The position numbers and the translations under genes were made by a program. Shown here piece after piece: positions 1-11,003 of a stretch of 64,000 nucleotides of DNA; the stretch's first letter is position 1, and each line of letters starts with the position of its first letter. Location of the stretch: assembly GCA_032716605.1 (NCBI GenBank), contig JAVRFV010002319.1, positions 983,869 to 1,047,868 on the forward strand. Direction: 5' to 3'. The DNA is from Paralithodes platypus. Its lineage: Eukaryota > Arthropoda > Malacostraca > Decapoda > Lithodidae. Under the pieces are notes generated by a model, which ran no database searches, was not told the origin of the DNA, and worked only from the letters and a program-made list of their open reading frames with translations.

Positions 1-62
1 AGAGAGTGAGACTAGTGTATTATAGAATTGACTCAATATTAATAACCAGGAGCTGTTGGTTT

Positions 63-65
<3 letters not shown>

Positions 66-121
<56 letters not shown>

Positions 122-175
122 TGTGTGTATGTATGTATGTATGTATGTATGTACGTGTGTGTGTGTGTGTGTGTT
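66..175. repeat. CT, GTAT and GT microsatellites
   Basis: A run of CT dinucleotides (about 66-118) is followed by GTAT units and then GT units. The right arm keeps the complementary GA run at 53340-53394 with a shorter TACA tract. Confidence 0.95.
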
Positions 176-190
176 AATAGAACCGTAGAA

Positions 191-990
191 ATGACATAAT
201 GTTGCAATTTAAATGCCTCGATAACAATCTCGGCAGTCGATATATCATCCCACACCATAGCCTTGTTAACAGTCGTCAACCTCATATTACCGTATCTACG
301 TTATGTTATATGCTCGGTAACATTATTGCCAACAGTTACATTTAGTATTATACATAGGAAGATAGTTTAATATGCTAAATCACGGAATGAAAGGGAGGTG
401 GTTGAAAGTTATGGAGTATGATAGGATTGTGGCGGTTCTTGGCAACGTATCCACTGGCTAGTCCAAATGTCTTGCTTCCGAGGCGCGTGTCCGCAGCCTA
501 TATTTTTCGCACATATTTGTTCGCGATCACGATATTTCTTAATTATTTGGGTAATATCCTAACTGTTTGACATTTGCAATTGCATGACAAACCTATGTCT
601 GAGTATATATTTAAGTATTCTGGGACGTGTATCTTCCTATTAGTGGGATAAGTTTTAATTAGCGCATTATCATCCGCCAAAATCGGGGTATTTAATAAGC
701 ATCAAAATCCTTCCGACCTCAGTCTGATGTAAGACGTGAGTGTGAGTGCGCGCGTCAATTTGGGCTCCCGTCAAGTGCTTCCCCGTGACTTATTACTTGT
801 TCCTGCATTACTACAAGTACTCGACGTTACTTATTGATGGTGGGATCGCGTTACCATGCCTGTGACATAACGCTAGGTGAGTGTTATTGAGATGTTATGA
901 TTGGGAAGCCGGTTGATTGTTATACGATTCTGCTCCGAGTTCTGCAAATGACCACTTGTGAGTTTCGTTCTATAAGGAAGTTAGGTTATA
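191..990. other. Non-repetitive part of the left arm, no gene recognised
   Basis: No open frame, RNA gene or known repeat is recognisable. The same sequence is present inverted at 52485-53290 with few substitutions. Confidence 0.6.
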
Positions 991-999
991 TAAATACCT

Positions 1000-2478
1000 A
1001 CATATAACCTGTACACATACCCACACATAACCTGTACACATACCCACACATAGCCTGTACACATACCCACACATAGCCTGTACACATACCCACACATAGC
1101 CTGTACACATACCCACACATAGCCTGTACACATACCCACACATAGCCTGTACACATAGCCTGTACACATACCCACACATACCCACACATAGCCTGTACAC
1201 ATACCCACACATACCCACACATAGCCTGTACACATACCCACACATAGCCTGTACACATACCCACACATAGCCTGTACATATACCCACACATAGCCTGTAC
1301 ATACCCACACATACCCTGTACATACCCACACATAGCCTGTACACATACCCACACATAGCCTGTACATATACCCACACATAGCCTGTACATATACCCACAC
1401 ATAGCCTGTACATATACCCACACATAGCCTGTACACATACCCACACATAGCCTGTACATATACCCACACATAGCCTGTACACATACCCACACATAGCCTG
1501 TACACATACCCACACATAGCCTGTACATATACCCACACATAGCCTGTACATATACCCACACATAGCCTGTACATATACCCACACATAGCCTGTACACATA
1601 CCCACACATAGCCTGTACACATACCCACACATAGCCTGTACACATACCCACACATAGCCTGTACACATACCCACACATAGCCTGTACATATACCCACACA
1701 TAGCCTGTACACATACCCACACATAGCCTGTACATATACCCACACATAGCCTGTACATAGTACATATACCCACACATAGCCTGTACATATACCCACACAT
1801 AGCCTGTACACATACCCACACATAGCCTGTACATATACCCACACATAGCCTGTACACATACCCACACATAGCCTGTACATATACCCACACATAGCCTGTA
1901 CACATACCCACACATAACCTGTACATATACCCACACATAGCCTGTACATATACCCACACATAGCCTGTACATATACCCACACATAACCTGTACACATACC
2001 CACACATAGCCTGTACATATACCCACACATAGCCTGTACATATACCCACACATAGCCTGTACACATACCCACACATAGCCTGTACATATACCCACACATA
2101 GCCTGTACACATACCCACACATAGCCTGTACACATACCCACACATAGCCTGTACATATACCCACACACATAGCCTGTACATATACCCACACATAACCTGT
2201 ACACATACCCACACATAGCCTGTACACATACCCACACATAGCCTGTACACATACCCACACATAGCCTGTACATATACCCACACATAACCTGTACACATAC
2301 CCACACACATAGCCTGTACACATACCCACACACATAGCCTGTACACATACCCACACACATAGCCTGTACACATACCCACACATAGCCTGTACACATACCC
2401 ACACATAGCCTGTACACATACCCACACATAGCCTGTACACATACCCTGTACAACTACCCACACATAGCCTGTACACCA
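1000..2478. repeat. 23-bp minisatellite, first block (about 64 units)
   Basis: The unit is ACATACCCACACATAGCCTG plus TAC, with a common CACA/TATA variant and occasional 25-bp units carrying an extra CA. Because 23 is not a multiple of 3, all three minus-strand frames stay open (about 490-505 codons of YVWVCVQAMCGY-type repeats). These frames are artefacts, not genes. The right arm holds only about 21 units. Confidence 0.95.
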
Positions 2479-2681
2479 GGGTGTCAAACGAAAGCCGAGT
2501 CCAGTATTTCTAGTCTATTATTGTATATGTAGAGATAACATTATGGTTTATAGGTCAAATATGTCTTTGGAAGTGATAAAAAGGTCAAAACAATGCTATT
2601 TCATATTAATTTTCTGGTTTTCCTTCTCATATTTATTAAAGTCTTCAAACAACATTGCTCCGGTTTTACACCCTGCTGTAC
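2479..2681. repeat. Segment splitting the 23-bp array, part of a dispersed repeat
   Basis: About 200 bp of non-array sequence interrupts the minisatellite. Its part from 2482 to about 2610 matches 31590-31725 (shared words include AGCCGAGTCC, TCTAGTCT and CAATGCTATTTCAT). The segment is absent from the right arm, so it is an insertion or deletion difference between the arms. No coding content was seen. Confidence 0.75.
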
Positions 2682-3484
2682 ACATACCCACACACATAGC
2701 CTGTACAACTACCCACACATAGCCTGTACACATACCCACACACATAGCCTGTACAACTACCCACACACATAGCCTGTACACATACCCACACATAGCCTGT
2801 ACACATACCCACACATAGCCTGTACAACTACCCACACATAGCCTGTACAACTACCCACACATAGCCTGTACACATACCCACACATAGCCTGTACACATAC
2901 CCACACATAGCCTGTACACATACCCACACATAGCCTGTACAACTACCCACACATAGCCTGTACACATACCCACACATAGCCTGTACAACTACCCACACAT
3001 AACCTGTACACATAGCCTGTACACATACCCACACATAGCCTGTACAACTACCCACACATAGCCTGTACACATACCCACACATAGCCTGTACACATACCCA
3101 CACATAGCCTGTACACATACCCACACATAGCCTGTACACATACCCACACATAGCCTGTACACATACCTACACATAGCCTGTACACATACCTACACATAGC
3201 CTGTACACATACCTACACATAACATGTAAACATAGCCTGTACACATACCTACACATACCCACACATAGCCTGTACACATACCCACACATAGCCTGTACAC
3301 ATACCCACACATAGCTTGTACACATACCCACACATAGCTTGTACACATACCCACACATAGCTTGTACACATACCCACACATAGCCTGTACACATACCCAC
3401 ACATAGCCTGTACACATACCCACACATAGCCTGTACACATACCCACACATAGCCTGTACACATACACACATAGCCTGTACACAT
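2682..3484. repeat. 23-bp minisatellite, second block (about 35 units)
   Basis: It has the same unit as the first block, with variants in which ACATACCC becomes ACTACCC or ACATACCT and AGCCTG becomes AGCTTG. The distal end matches the end of the right-arm array near 51996. Confidence 0.95.
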
Positions 3485-3485
3485 C

Positions 3486-4436
3486 AAATCATTAATGAGT
3501 AGACTGGTGCTGATACATGACTTATTAGGCCGACTGTTCATTATTATACATACACACAGACACGCCCACCGTCAGCCTACATACCCACACCCTCATAAAA
3601 TATTGGATTTTAACGTTTCGTGCCGACAAGCCAATTATTTGGTTAAAATATACTTTGGGAACTATTGCAGTATATTTTAGAATGCAAGTCACATGGTTTT
3701 AATTTACTGGTATGTAACTTTTGTAATGCGTGTGTGTGTGCTTCAGTCGCTGTGTGTGAGAGAGAGAGACTGCATTTGTCTTGCAAGCCGGCGACTACAT
3801 TTCGTCCATTTTGGCATACATGTGTGCGGTTGTTTGGTGCACATGTAGCCTCCCGTTTCGTGTTTGTAGGACAGACAAATTTGCTTGAAACAAAATATTT
3901 CATTTATACTTGAGTATTTATATTGAGTATTATATTATAGATGAAATTATATTCCGGTTACGGAGTTAAATTAGGTACCGTACGGCAAATGTAGCACCCT
4001 TAATATGGCAATTTCAGAGCAAATCCGCACAAGCAATGGTCAGCTCAGCTGATCATTCAGCTGGTAATAGCTTACGATATTTTAAGTTTGATGGAACGGC
4101 TTACCAATAGTTATGCTGACTATCAAACTGATTAAAAGTGATTAAAACATGGCAAGTTAGCTGAAAAGGATTTAACCCCAAGGAAGACGTGGAAAATGGG
4201 ATAGAGATATCATTCTGGCGGTTGTTGGCATCTTTGACGTCTGGTGGCTGTCTCTTCATCCCGACCTCGTTTATTAGAACTTATTTTCGCGATTCCAAAA
4301 CTCATTTCTCAGTTTTCTTTTATGATGCTTGTTAATATTTCTATTTTTATTTTTGTTCGTAGATCCTTGCCTGGAATCGAATGTCCTTTATAAGTAACAC
4401 CCCGTTCTTAACATTAATCATTCATTACAAACCCCA
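3486..4436. other. Non-repetitive part of the left arm, no gene recognised
   Basis: It is almost identical to the reverse complement of 51031-51990. Short open frames on both strands (for example 3643-3903 minus and 3665-3913 plus) are mutually overlapping and show no recognisable domain. Confidence 0.6.
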
Positions 4437-4439
4437 ATG

Positions 4440-5515
4440 TACTTGAATAAACTGCACCCCCTTCCCTACCCCTCTTCACCCCCATCCCTACCCCCTCCCC
4501 CTTTACCCCCATCCCTACCCCTCTTTACCCCCATCCCTACCCCTCTTTACCCCCATCCCTACCCCTCTTTACCCCCATCCCTACCCTTCTTTACCCCCAT
4601 CCCTACCCCTCTTCACCCCATCCCTACCCTCTTCACCCCCATCCCTACCCCTCTTTACCCCCATCCCTACCCACCCCTCTTTACCCCATCCCTACCCCTC
4701 TTTACCCCATCCCTACCCCTCTTTACCCCCATCCCTACCCTCTTCACCCCCATCCCTACCCCTCTTTACCCCATCCCCACCCCTCTTTACCCCCCTCCCT
4801 ACCCCTCTTTTCCCCCTCCCTACCCATCTTTACCCCCATCCCTACCCTCTTTACCCCCATCCCTACCCCTCTTTATCCATCCCTACCCCCTTACCTCCAT
4901 CCCTACCCCTCTTCACCGCATCCCTACCCCTCTTCACCGCATCCCTACCCCTCTTCACCGCATCCCTACCCCTCTTCACCGCATCCCTACCCCTCTTCAC
5001 CGCATCCCTACCCCTCTTTACCCCCATCCCTACCCCTCTTCACCCCCATCCCTACCCCTCTTTACCCCCATCCCTACCCCTCTTTACCCCCATCCCTACC
5101 CCTCTTACCCCCATCCCTACCCCTCTTCACCCCCATCCCTACCCCTCTTTACCCCATCCCTACCCCTCTTTACCCATCCCTACCCTCTTTACCCCATCCC
5201 TACCCCTCTTCACCCCCATCCCTACCCCTCTTTACCCCCATCCCTACCCCTCTTCACCCCCATCCCTACCCCTCTTTACCCCCATCCCTACCCCTCTTCA
5301 TCCCCATCCCTACCCCTCTTTACCCCCATCCCTACCCCCTCTTACCCCATCCCTACCCCTCTTTACCCCCATCCCTACCCCTCTTTACCCCCATCCCTAC
5401 CCCTCTTCACCCCCATCCCTACCCCTCTTTAACCCCCTCCCTACCCCTCTTTACCCCCCCCCCTACCCCCCTTTTTCCCCATCCCTACCTCTTCACCCCC
5501 ATCCCTACCCCACCT
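4440..5515. repeat. CCCCATCCCTACCCCTCTTTA minisatellite
   Basis: Units of about 21-24 bp, built from CATCCCTACCCCTCTT plus TACCC or CACCC, run for about 1.08 kb. The plus-strand open frame 4437-5432 (331 codons of PSLPLFTPIPTPLYP-like repeats) is a consequence of the repeat. The right-arm counterpart (50285-51030) is about 0.74 kb. Confidence 0.93.
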
Positions 5516-5555
5516 TCTTCGGTGTCTTTTTAACCCTTTCTGTGCCGGCAACGTT

Positions 5556-5558
5556 CTT

Positions 5559-5598
<40 letters not shown>

Positions 5599-5755
5599 AC
5601 AATGAACGGAGGAAGGAAAAACACAAAACAAAAAGGTCCATGTGCCTAAAGGCATCCTCCATTCATAAAATGTTTGTAACAACTGGATTTAAACATTTGT
5701 AGATTGTAAGTTTGTGGAAAGCAATTCGAGGGAAGTGAATTCCAAAGAGGTACTA
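5556..5755 (-). pseudogene. LINE 3' end with reverse transcriptase C-terminus and poly(A)
   Basis: On the minus strand an open stretch (5753 to a TAG at 5646-5648) reads VPLWNSLPSN and ends NGGCL. The W-N-S-L-P motif followed by a conserved F-K is typical of the C-terminal region of CR1/L2-type LINE ORF2 proteins. A short 3' tail and a run of about 35 A (T run at 5557-5592 on the plus strand) follow. The insertion is absent from the right arm. It is a 5'-truncated, non-functional copy. Confidence 0.7.
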
Positions 5756-5881
5756 TATTCTATTAGACGATTATATTCAGTTTCCAAAGGTCCTCCAGGA
5801 AGGCTTCCAACTATCTCACTTACCCTTGTTACTACCACAGATCCTTCTTAAGCAGCACAAGATCGTCTAAAAATAGCTAGC

Positions 5882-6217
5882 TTAAGGGGAGGTTTCTAGT
5901 TTGTTTCCTACTCCTCCAGCAATCTTAAAAATTCACCCCCTTGACCCCCTTTCAAGATAAATTTGTACATTTTTCGGTAGAAAAATGTCCCGGCCGAAGG
6001 CCGATTACTCTTAAATTACAGGCTCGCTATCGCTCGCCAGGATAAAATCGACACCTAAATGGCACGAAAGGTCTTAAAATTGACAGAATGGGGCGGAAAT
6101 TCTTAAAAATCACCAAACTAATGGGGCAAACGTCTTAAAATCTCAAAAGCAATGGGGCTAGACATGAGGGAGGAAGGGGTCAAGAAAAAAGTCCCTCAAG
6201 TGTAAATCTCCCCTTAA
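5882..6217 (+). mobile_element. Family A TTAA element, nested in D
   Basis: It begins TTAAGGGGAGGTTTC and ends AATCTCCCCTTAA. In order it contains the hairpin ATTTTTCGGTAGAAAAAT, the hairpin GGCCGAAGGCC, the mirror repeat CTCGCTATCGCTC, and about four imperfect 30-bp repeats around AATGGGGCGAA plus CTTAAAAT. There is no open frame of note. Confidence 0.85.
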
Positions 6218-6339
6218 AATATAAAAGACGGCGCCGTTACGATGTGGGTAAATAGGCCTATACACGTTAATAATTAGGCCTATATATACGTTTCATCTCG
6301 TCTTCATCTCTTTCCATCCTGTATCCTTTCTCTGTCCCC

Positions 6340-6356
6340 CCCCCCCCCCCTCTCAC

Positions 6357-6423
<67 letters not shown>

Positions 6424-6491
6424 GGCACCTGGTACAAAATGACTATCCTATTTAGCCCCCCTCTCACCTTAACCCTTTCCCTATTATTCCA

Positions 6492-6543
<52 letters not shown>

Positions 6544-6648
6544 GTCTCTCTCTCTCTCTCTCTCTCTCTTTTCCCACCTACCCTAAGCAATTCATTATCT
6601 TCCTCCTCTCTCTCGTTTACATTACACTCCCCTCAGCTGTACATGTCA

Positions 6649-6692
<44 letters not shown>

Positions 6693-7050
6693 GACATACA
6701 TAAGCATACATACAGTACACATACAGTACATAGGCACCCACTCACTCACCATCCATCTCTTTCTCTCTCTCTCTCTTTGCTATCCTTTCCTTTCCACTGT
6801 ACCTTGCTCTAGGCTTAGCTATCTCTACTGGAATTAGGTCCTGACTACCTCGCTGGGATCGTAAGGTCTGTGTGGTCAGTGTATATATGTAAATATATAT
6901 TAATACCTCTCTCTCTCTCTCTCTTCTCTCAAACACCTTCTCTCTCTCTCTCTCTCTCTCTCGTCTCTCTTCTCTCTCTCTCTCTCTCTGTATTCAGCTC
7001 TCTCTCTCCTCTCTCTCTCTCTCTCTCCTCCCTCACCTCTGTATTCAGCT
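6340..7050. repeat. C-run, CT and CA microsatellites with one dispersed 85-bp repeat
   Basis: It contains a C tract, several CT runs, and a CA run at 6652-6689. A copy of a dispersed repeat at 6812-6895 (words CTACTGGAATTAGGTCCTGA and GATCGTAAGGTCTGTG) precedes another CT run. The same repeat next to CT recurs at 14.8, 15.0, 36.9 and 37.0 kb, with a diverged copy at 54.6 kb. Confidence 0.85.
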
Positions 7051-7165
7051 CAAAATGGCCTCCCTTTGACCTTTACCAGTTGCATATTGCACTTGTCCAC
7101 ATCACTTTCGTTGCATCGACTTTTTCACGGAATTAACACTGTATCTTTTATCCCCATGCATCGGT

Positions 7166-7204
7166 TAAGGGGAGATGGGTCGTTTTTCTGGACCCCTTTA
7201 CAAC
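7166..7204 (-). mobile_element. Family A terminal fragment
   Basis: TTAAGGGGAGATGGGTCG followed by TTTTTCTGGACCCCTTT is the minus-orientation end of family A. The rest of the element is missing. Confidence 0.55.
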
Positions 7205-7562
7205 AATACATATTGTCTGTATATTTGTACTTGATATTGACAGATAATTTGAATTTAAATGCGATAATAGGGTTGGGTGGTGGCTGATAACTACCGTGTT
7301 TGATGGAGGAACAATATAATGGTTTGGTGGTTCTCACAGGTAAGCCACGGTAGTCTTGTCCATTTCTTAGTCATTAATGTGCGACTTTAACCTCATGACA
7401 CAGGGACAAGTGGCTTAATTCTATACTTTTGGTAATGCACTATATTGACGAAAATTAGGGGACGGTGTGAAAAAAGCTGTGTCAAAATATCATACTGATC
7501 CAACTGTTTGTTAAGAAGTTATTCCCGAAAATACGATGCCACACGGCCTCTGAAACCCATAG
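7205..7562. other. Unassigned sequence
   Basis: Only short overlapping open frames are present, and no motif, repeat copy or RNA gene was recognised. Confidence 0.4.
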
Positions 7563-7798
7563 TAGGTTTCGATTTACACCTGACGAGCGATAGCGAGCCA
7601 GCATATTTTGGATTATGTTAAGTTTTTCGGTAGAAAAATATCTCGGGCGAAGCCGGATTTCTCCATACAATGATGGCTCGCAGTCGCTCGCCAGGAAAAC
7701 ATCGATACCTGAATGGGGAGAAATGTCTTAAAACAGTAGGCTGAATGGGGCCTAATGGATAAAACCCAGAGAGAAAAAGCAGGTCGGTTCCCTAAAGT
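7563..7798. mobile_element. Family B-prime element, 5'-truncated
   Basis: The sequence follows the B-prime element at 33926-34268: GATTTACACCTGACGAGC, the GC hairpin CGAAGCCGG, CTCGCCAGG, and the final AAAACCCAGAGAGA with AGCAGGTCGGT. The terminal TTAA is degraded to CTAAAG. The 3' end of the CR1 LINE lies directly beyond it. Confidence 0.7.
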
Positions 7799-8023
7799 GA
7801 AGGTGAAGGTATTACAAAGGAGTACAAAGGAAATCAAGCAACAACAGATCTAGTGACCCTTCTAGGTTGCTTGTCCTCCAAAACACTGAGGATCAAGTGT
7901 CCAAACAGTGGTTTAGAGTGGGTAAGGGAACATTGGAAAGGGAACTACTGCCCTGCCACTAACGTGGCAGGACTAGGAAGTTAGTAGGGGACATATGGGT
8001 TAGTAACTGAGGGGAGGATAAAG

Positions 8024-8921
8024 TTATTCATTTACAAACGCAGTCAGTCGCGGGTTTGATGCGAGATATTTGTCTAGGCGGAATTTAAATGAATCAACGG
8101 TGCTGCAGTCTATAACGTCTCGGGGAAGCCCATTCCACAAGTTGACAACTCGATTGAAGAAGAAATTCTTAGATTCGTGCGAGTTAAAAGATTTACCAAT
8201 AATTTTGCAACCGTTTCCCCGCGTGTAATTAGATTGGTCGATAGTGAAGTACTTACTACAGTTCATATTGTCGATGCCTTTGATGATTTTGAACACTTGA
8301 ATTAAGTCGCCTCTTAATCTGCGCTGGGTTAAAGGAAATAGATTTAATTCTCTAAGACGCTCTTCGTATGGTTTGTTCTTTAGGCTAGGTATCATTTTGG
8401 TAACTCTACGTTGAACTCGTTCTAGCTTGTTTATATCTTTTTGGTAATAAGGGCACCAGGATTGAACGCAGTATTCCAGAAGAGGGCGGACTAAGGAATT
8501 GTAAAGGGTTAGGATAACTTCTTTGGATTTATGCTCAAATGACCTGCCTATAAAGCCAATTATTTTGTTTGCCTTCTTAACAACTTCTGAACATTGTTGA
8601 CTCGGTTTTAGGTTACTCGATATTGTTACTCCCAGATCAGTTTCTCTGTTTACATTCTTAAGCTGAGTGCCATTCATCGAATAGTTTGCTTTCTCATTTA
8701 GGTATCCGACATGTAGTACTTTACATTTATCCGCATTGAAACTCATTTGCCAAATTTGGGCCCAACATGACAATTTATCTAGATTGTGTTGCATATCGTC
8801 AACTTGTTCTTTTGAGAGTACGCTATTTGCAATTTTTGTATCGTCAGCAAATTTTGAGATTGTGCAGGTGAGACCCTCATCTATGTCGTTGATGTAAATT
8901 AGAAAGAGAATTGGTCCTAGT
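8024..8921 (-). CDS. LINE ORF2, reverse transcriptase C-terminal part
   Basis: The frame is open from the shift near 8922 to the stop at 8024-8026; the first ATG is at 8794. Upstream of that ATG the frame encodes the catalytic FADD box (8840-8851). Downstream it carries CWAQIWQMSFNADKCK, DLGVTISSNLKPSQQC and LEYCVQSWCP, followed by WNGLPRDVIDCSTVDSF and a final LRLDKY-like helix, the usual thumb and C-terminal order of CR1/L2 proteins. It belongs to the same protein as the frames at 8877-9923 and 9904-10977. The copy at 59052-60257 is nearly identical in protein sequence. Confidence 0.85.
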
Positions 8922-9923
8922 AACCGATCCCTGGGGTACCCCGCTACTTACATTGGTCCATTTAGATGCCTTACCGTTTATGACTACCCTTTGCTTTCTG
9001 TTGCTGAGCCAATTTTCTATCCATTTCAACACACCGTCTTGTATTCCATGCGCTTTTAGTTTTAGCCGTAAACGTTTGTGGGGAACTTTGTCAAAGGCCT
9101 TTTGAAAATCAAGGTATATAATATCTACAGCTTTACTCTCATCGTAGAGGTTGAGGATATCGTGGAAGAAGTCTAAGAGGTTTGTTAAACAGGAACGTTT
9201 TTTACGAAAGCCGTGTTGAGTATCTTTAAGTATGTTATTTTCCTCCAAGTGATTTACGAGTCTGTCTCGTATGACCGTTTCTAGCATTTTACATACAACT
9301 GAGGTTAAGCTAATTGGACGATAGTTACTTGGTAGGGATTTGCTGCCTTTTTTGAATATCGGTGTTACGTTGGCTAGCTTCCACTGATCAGGCATAGTTT
9401 CCAGACTGCAAGGATTTATTGAATAGTAATTCAGTGGTTTGGAGAGCTCATTCTTAGCTTCCTTTAGAACTCTAGGCGAGATTGTATCAGGTCCTGGCGT
9501 TTTATTTACCTTGAGTTTATCTAAACAATTCAATACTTCTCTCTCTGTAACGGTGATATTGCTTAGAACATCTGAATTATCAATCTGAATCGGCGATGGT
9601 GTAGGGATATCACTGAGGTCTTCTGTTGTAAAAACTGATGCAAAGAAGGTATTGAGGGCATTACTCATTTGTACTTCGTCTTTGGTGTATTCTCCTTTTT
9701 CATCGACTAACGGTCCAACAGTTGAAGTAACTACTTTTTTCTTTCTGATATAACTATAGAATTCTTTCGGGTTTGTTTTACTTTGATTCGCAATATGTAA
9801 CTCTAAGGTCTTTTTACTTTGCTTAATTAACTTTTTGGCTTTGCGTCGTAGCTCTACAAATTTCACCCGTTCTTCGTCATTTTGTGAGGATTTTAATCTA
9901 TCATTAGCACATTTTTTTAGCAA
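8877..9923 (-). CDS. LINE ORF2, reverse transcriptase fingers and palm
   Basis: Within this 348-residue frame are KTPGPDTISP (about 141-150), TPIFKKGSKSLPSNYRPISL (187-206), QHGFRKKRS (236-244), LDFQKAFDKVPH (271-282) and SSGVPQGS (326-333). These are ordered RT blocks of a CR1-type LINE, which primes reverse transcription on nicked DNA. The frame leaves the true one just after GVPQGS because of an extra A around 8922-8923. The start shown is not a real start: the protein should continue upstream into the endonuclease frame through the A7 run at 9912-9918. Confidence 0.88.
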   Translation of the reverse strand: MLKKCANDRLKSSQNDEERVKFVELRRKAKKLIKQSKKTLELHIANQSKTNPKEFYSYIRKKKVVTSTVGPLVDEKGEYTKDEVQMSNALNTFFASVFTTEDLSDIPTPSPIQIDNSDVLSNITVTEREVLNCLDKLKVNKTPGPDTISPRVLKEAKNELSKPLNYYSINPCSLETMPDQWKLANVTPIFKKGSKSLPSNYRPISLTSVVCKMLETVIRDRLVNHLEENNILKDTQHGFRKKRSCLTNLLDFFHDILNLYDESKAVDIIYLDFQKAFDKVPHKRLRLKLKAHGIQDGVLKWIENWLSNRKQRVVINGKASKWTNVSSGVPQGSVTRTNSLSNLHQRHR

Positions 9924-10977
9924 GCAGGCAGTTTGAAATATCTTTATTCCACCATTTGGGCTTATTATTATGGCCTGGACGCCGTATTTTCGATGGTATG
10001 CAGTCTTGCACTGCTTTTAGGTAAGTGGTTTCGAATAACTTCCAAGATGTATTTATGTCGTTATTGTTAATTAAAAAGCTCCAGTCAGTTTCTTTAAACA
10101 TAGCTCTAAGTTTATGGAAGTTTGCTTTCTTGAAATTAGGGACTTTTTCGATGCTACTATTTGGTTCGTTACTAGTAAACTTTAAAGTGAAAGTTATCGT
10201 ACGATGGTCGCTGTTACTGAATTCATCACCAACATTCAAATTCTCTATCAATTCTTCTTTTGTTGCAAGTACAATGTCAAGAACGTTATTACCACGGGTC
10301 GGCATTCGAACAAATTGATAAAGCGAACTCTCTTGCAAGTTCGTATACAAGTCATGTCCGGAGTGTGAAGTAAGAGTATCGCCCCACTTGGTCACAGGTA
10401 AATTAAAGTCGCCAAAAATTACGGTATCTTGTGAGTTACTTACATCTGCAATTTGTTCGTAAATTTCTCGGTCAGTTTGCACTGATTGAGCTGGAGGTCT
10501 GTATATTAACGCAAGTATTATTTTTGTACCTTTATTATTCTTTATTAGCACAAAAGATGTGTCGACGTTCACAATTTGAGGTTTTGACACGAGGGTCGGG
10601 TTAAGACTTTCTTTGATATAAAATAAAACGCCACCTCCATTTTTATTTATTCGGCTGTTCTCAAACATTACATAACCGGGAAGTGAATACTCTGCTAAAA
10701 AGTCTCTATCTTGTGTATTGACCCAAGATTCTGTTATGCCAATCACATCATAATTTTCTGTAAACACTAGTTCCTCTAAATCTGAAAATTTATTGCGTAT
10801 GCTACGAGCGTTTGCATAGAAAACCTTTAAAGTTGCGGTTTTAGAACTCGCAGATCGTTCTTTCATCGAATTTTTGGTTCTGGTCGGATCTACATTTACA
10901 TTCATGGCTGTCCTCGGTCCTCGGTCGTTATCCCTGACGGTTTTGAATTTGGGTCGTGTTGGTGGAGCTTTATCCAA
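9904..10977 (-). CDS. LINE ORF2, APE-type endonuclease domain
   Basis: The 357-residue frame starts 26 bp after the ORF1 stop. APE motifs appear in order: NARSIRNK (56-63), ITESW (81-85, with the metal-binding E), NGGGVLFY (113-120), YRPP (159-162), GDFN (189-192), LDIVLAT (233-239) and SDH (256-258). The catalytic D-N and S-D-H sets are all present. This domain nicks the target DNA strand. The frame ends prematurely at the A7 run (9912-9918), after which the protein should continue into the reverse transcriptase. Confidence 0.9.
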   Translation of the reverse strand: MDKAPPTRPKFKTVRDNDRGPRTAMNVNVDPTRTKNSMKERSASSKTATLKVFYANARSIRNKFSDLEELVFTENYDVIGITESWVNTQDRDFLAEYSLPGYVMFENSRINKNGGGVLFYIKESLNPTLVSKPQIVNVDTSFVLIKNNKGTKIILALIYRPPAQSVQTDREIYEQIADVSNSQDTVIFGDFNLPVTKWGDTLTSHSGHDLYTNLQESSLYQFVRMPTRGNNVLDIVLATKEELIENLNVGDEFSNSDHRTITFTLKFTSNEPNSSIEKVPNFKKANFHKLRAMFKETDWSFLINNNDINTSWKLFETTYLKAVQDCIPSKIRRPGHNNKPKWWNKDISNCLLAKKMC

Positions 10978-11003
10978 ATTCGCGGTTCTTGACGGATTAG
11001 GAT

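Larger units (their letters stand above)
1..6254. repeat. Left arm of a large inverted duplication
   Basis: This stretch reads as the reverse complement of 49897-53456. Three non-repetitive blocks match almost base for base: 1-990 with 52485-53456, 3486-4436 with 51031-51990, and 5516-6217 with 49897-50283. The left arm is longer because two tandem arrays are expanded and because it carries two extra segments (2479-2681 and about 5556-5755). The match runs to the first base of the window, so the outer boundary is not visible. It could be a real inverted duplication or a second haplotype scaffolded in reverse. Confidence 0.93.
5530..6254. mobile_element. Family D TTAA element carrying two nested insertions
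   Basis: It begins TTAACCCTTTCTGTGCCGG, the terminal pattern of the other D copies, and continues with the D body (GATTATATTCAGTTTCCAAAGG, CAGATCCTTCTTAAGC). It is split by a LINE end (5556-5755) and by a family A element (5882-6217). The far end after A is degraded. The right-arm copy (50105-50277) lacks the LINE insert, which fixes the insert's limits. Confidence 0.75.

Noticed and set aside
970..2487. Open frames of about 490-505 codons on the minus strand
   Set aside because: Three overlapping frames are all open because the 23-bp unit lacks stops in that strand. The products are YVWVCVQAMCGY-type repeats without a domain.
4437..5432. 331-codon Pro/Leu-rich frame
   Set aside because: It results from the CATCCCTACCCCTCTT minisatellite; the right-arm copy has a different length and broken frames.
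4500..5500. Telomeric repeat because of CCCTA-like words
   Set aside because: The array unit is about 22 bp and CCCTA is only part of it; no run of TTAGG or TTAGGG units is present.
10025..10318. Plus-strand frame of 97 codons
   Set aside because: It is antisense to the LINE endonuclease domain, which has clear motifs on the other strand.
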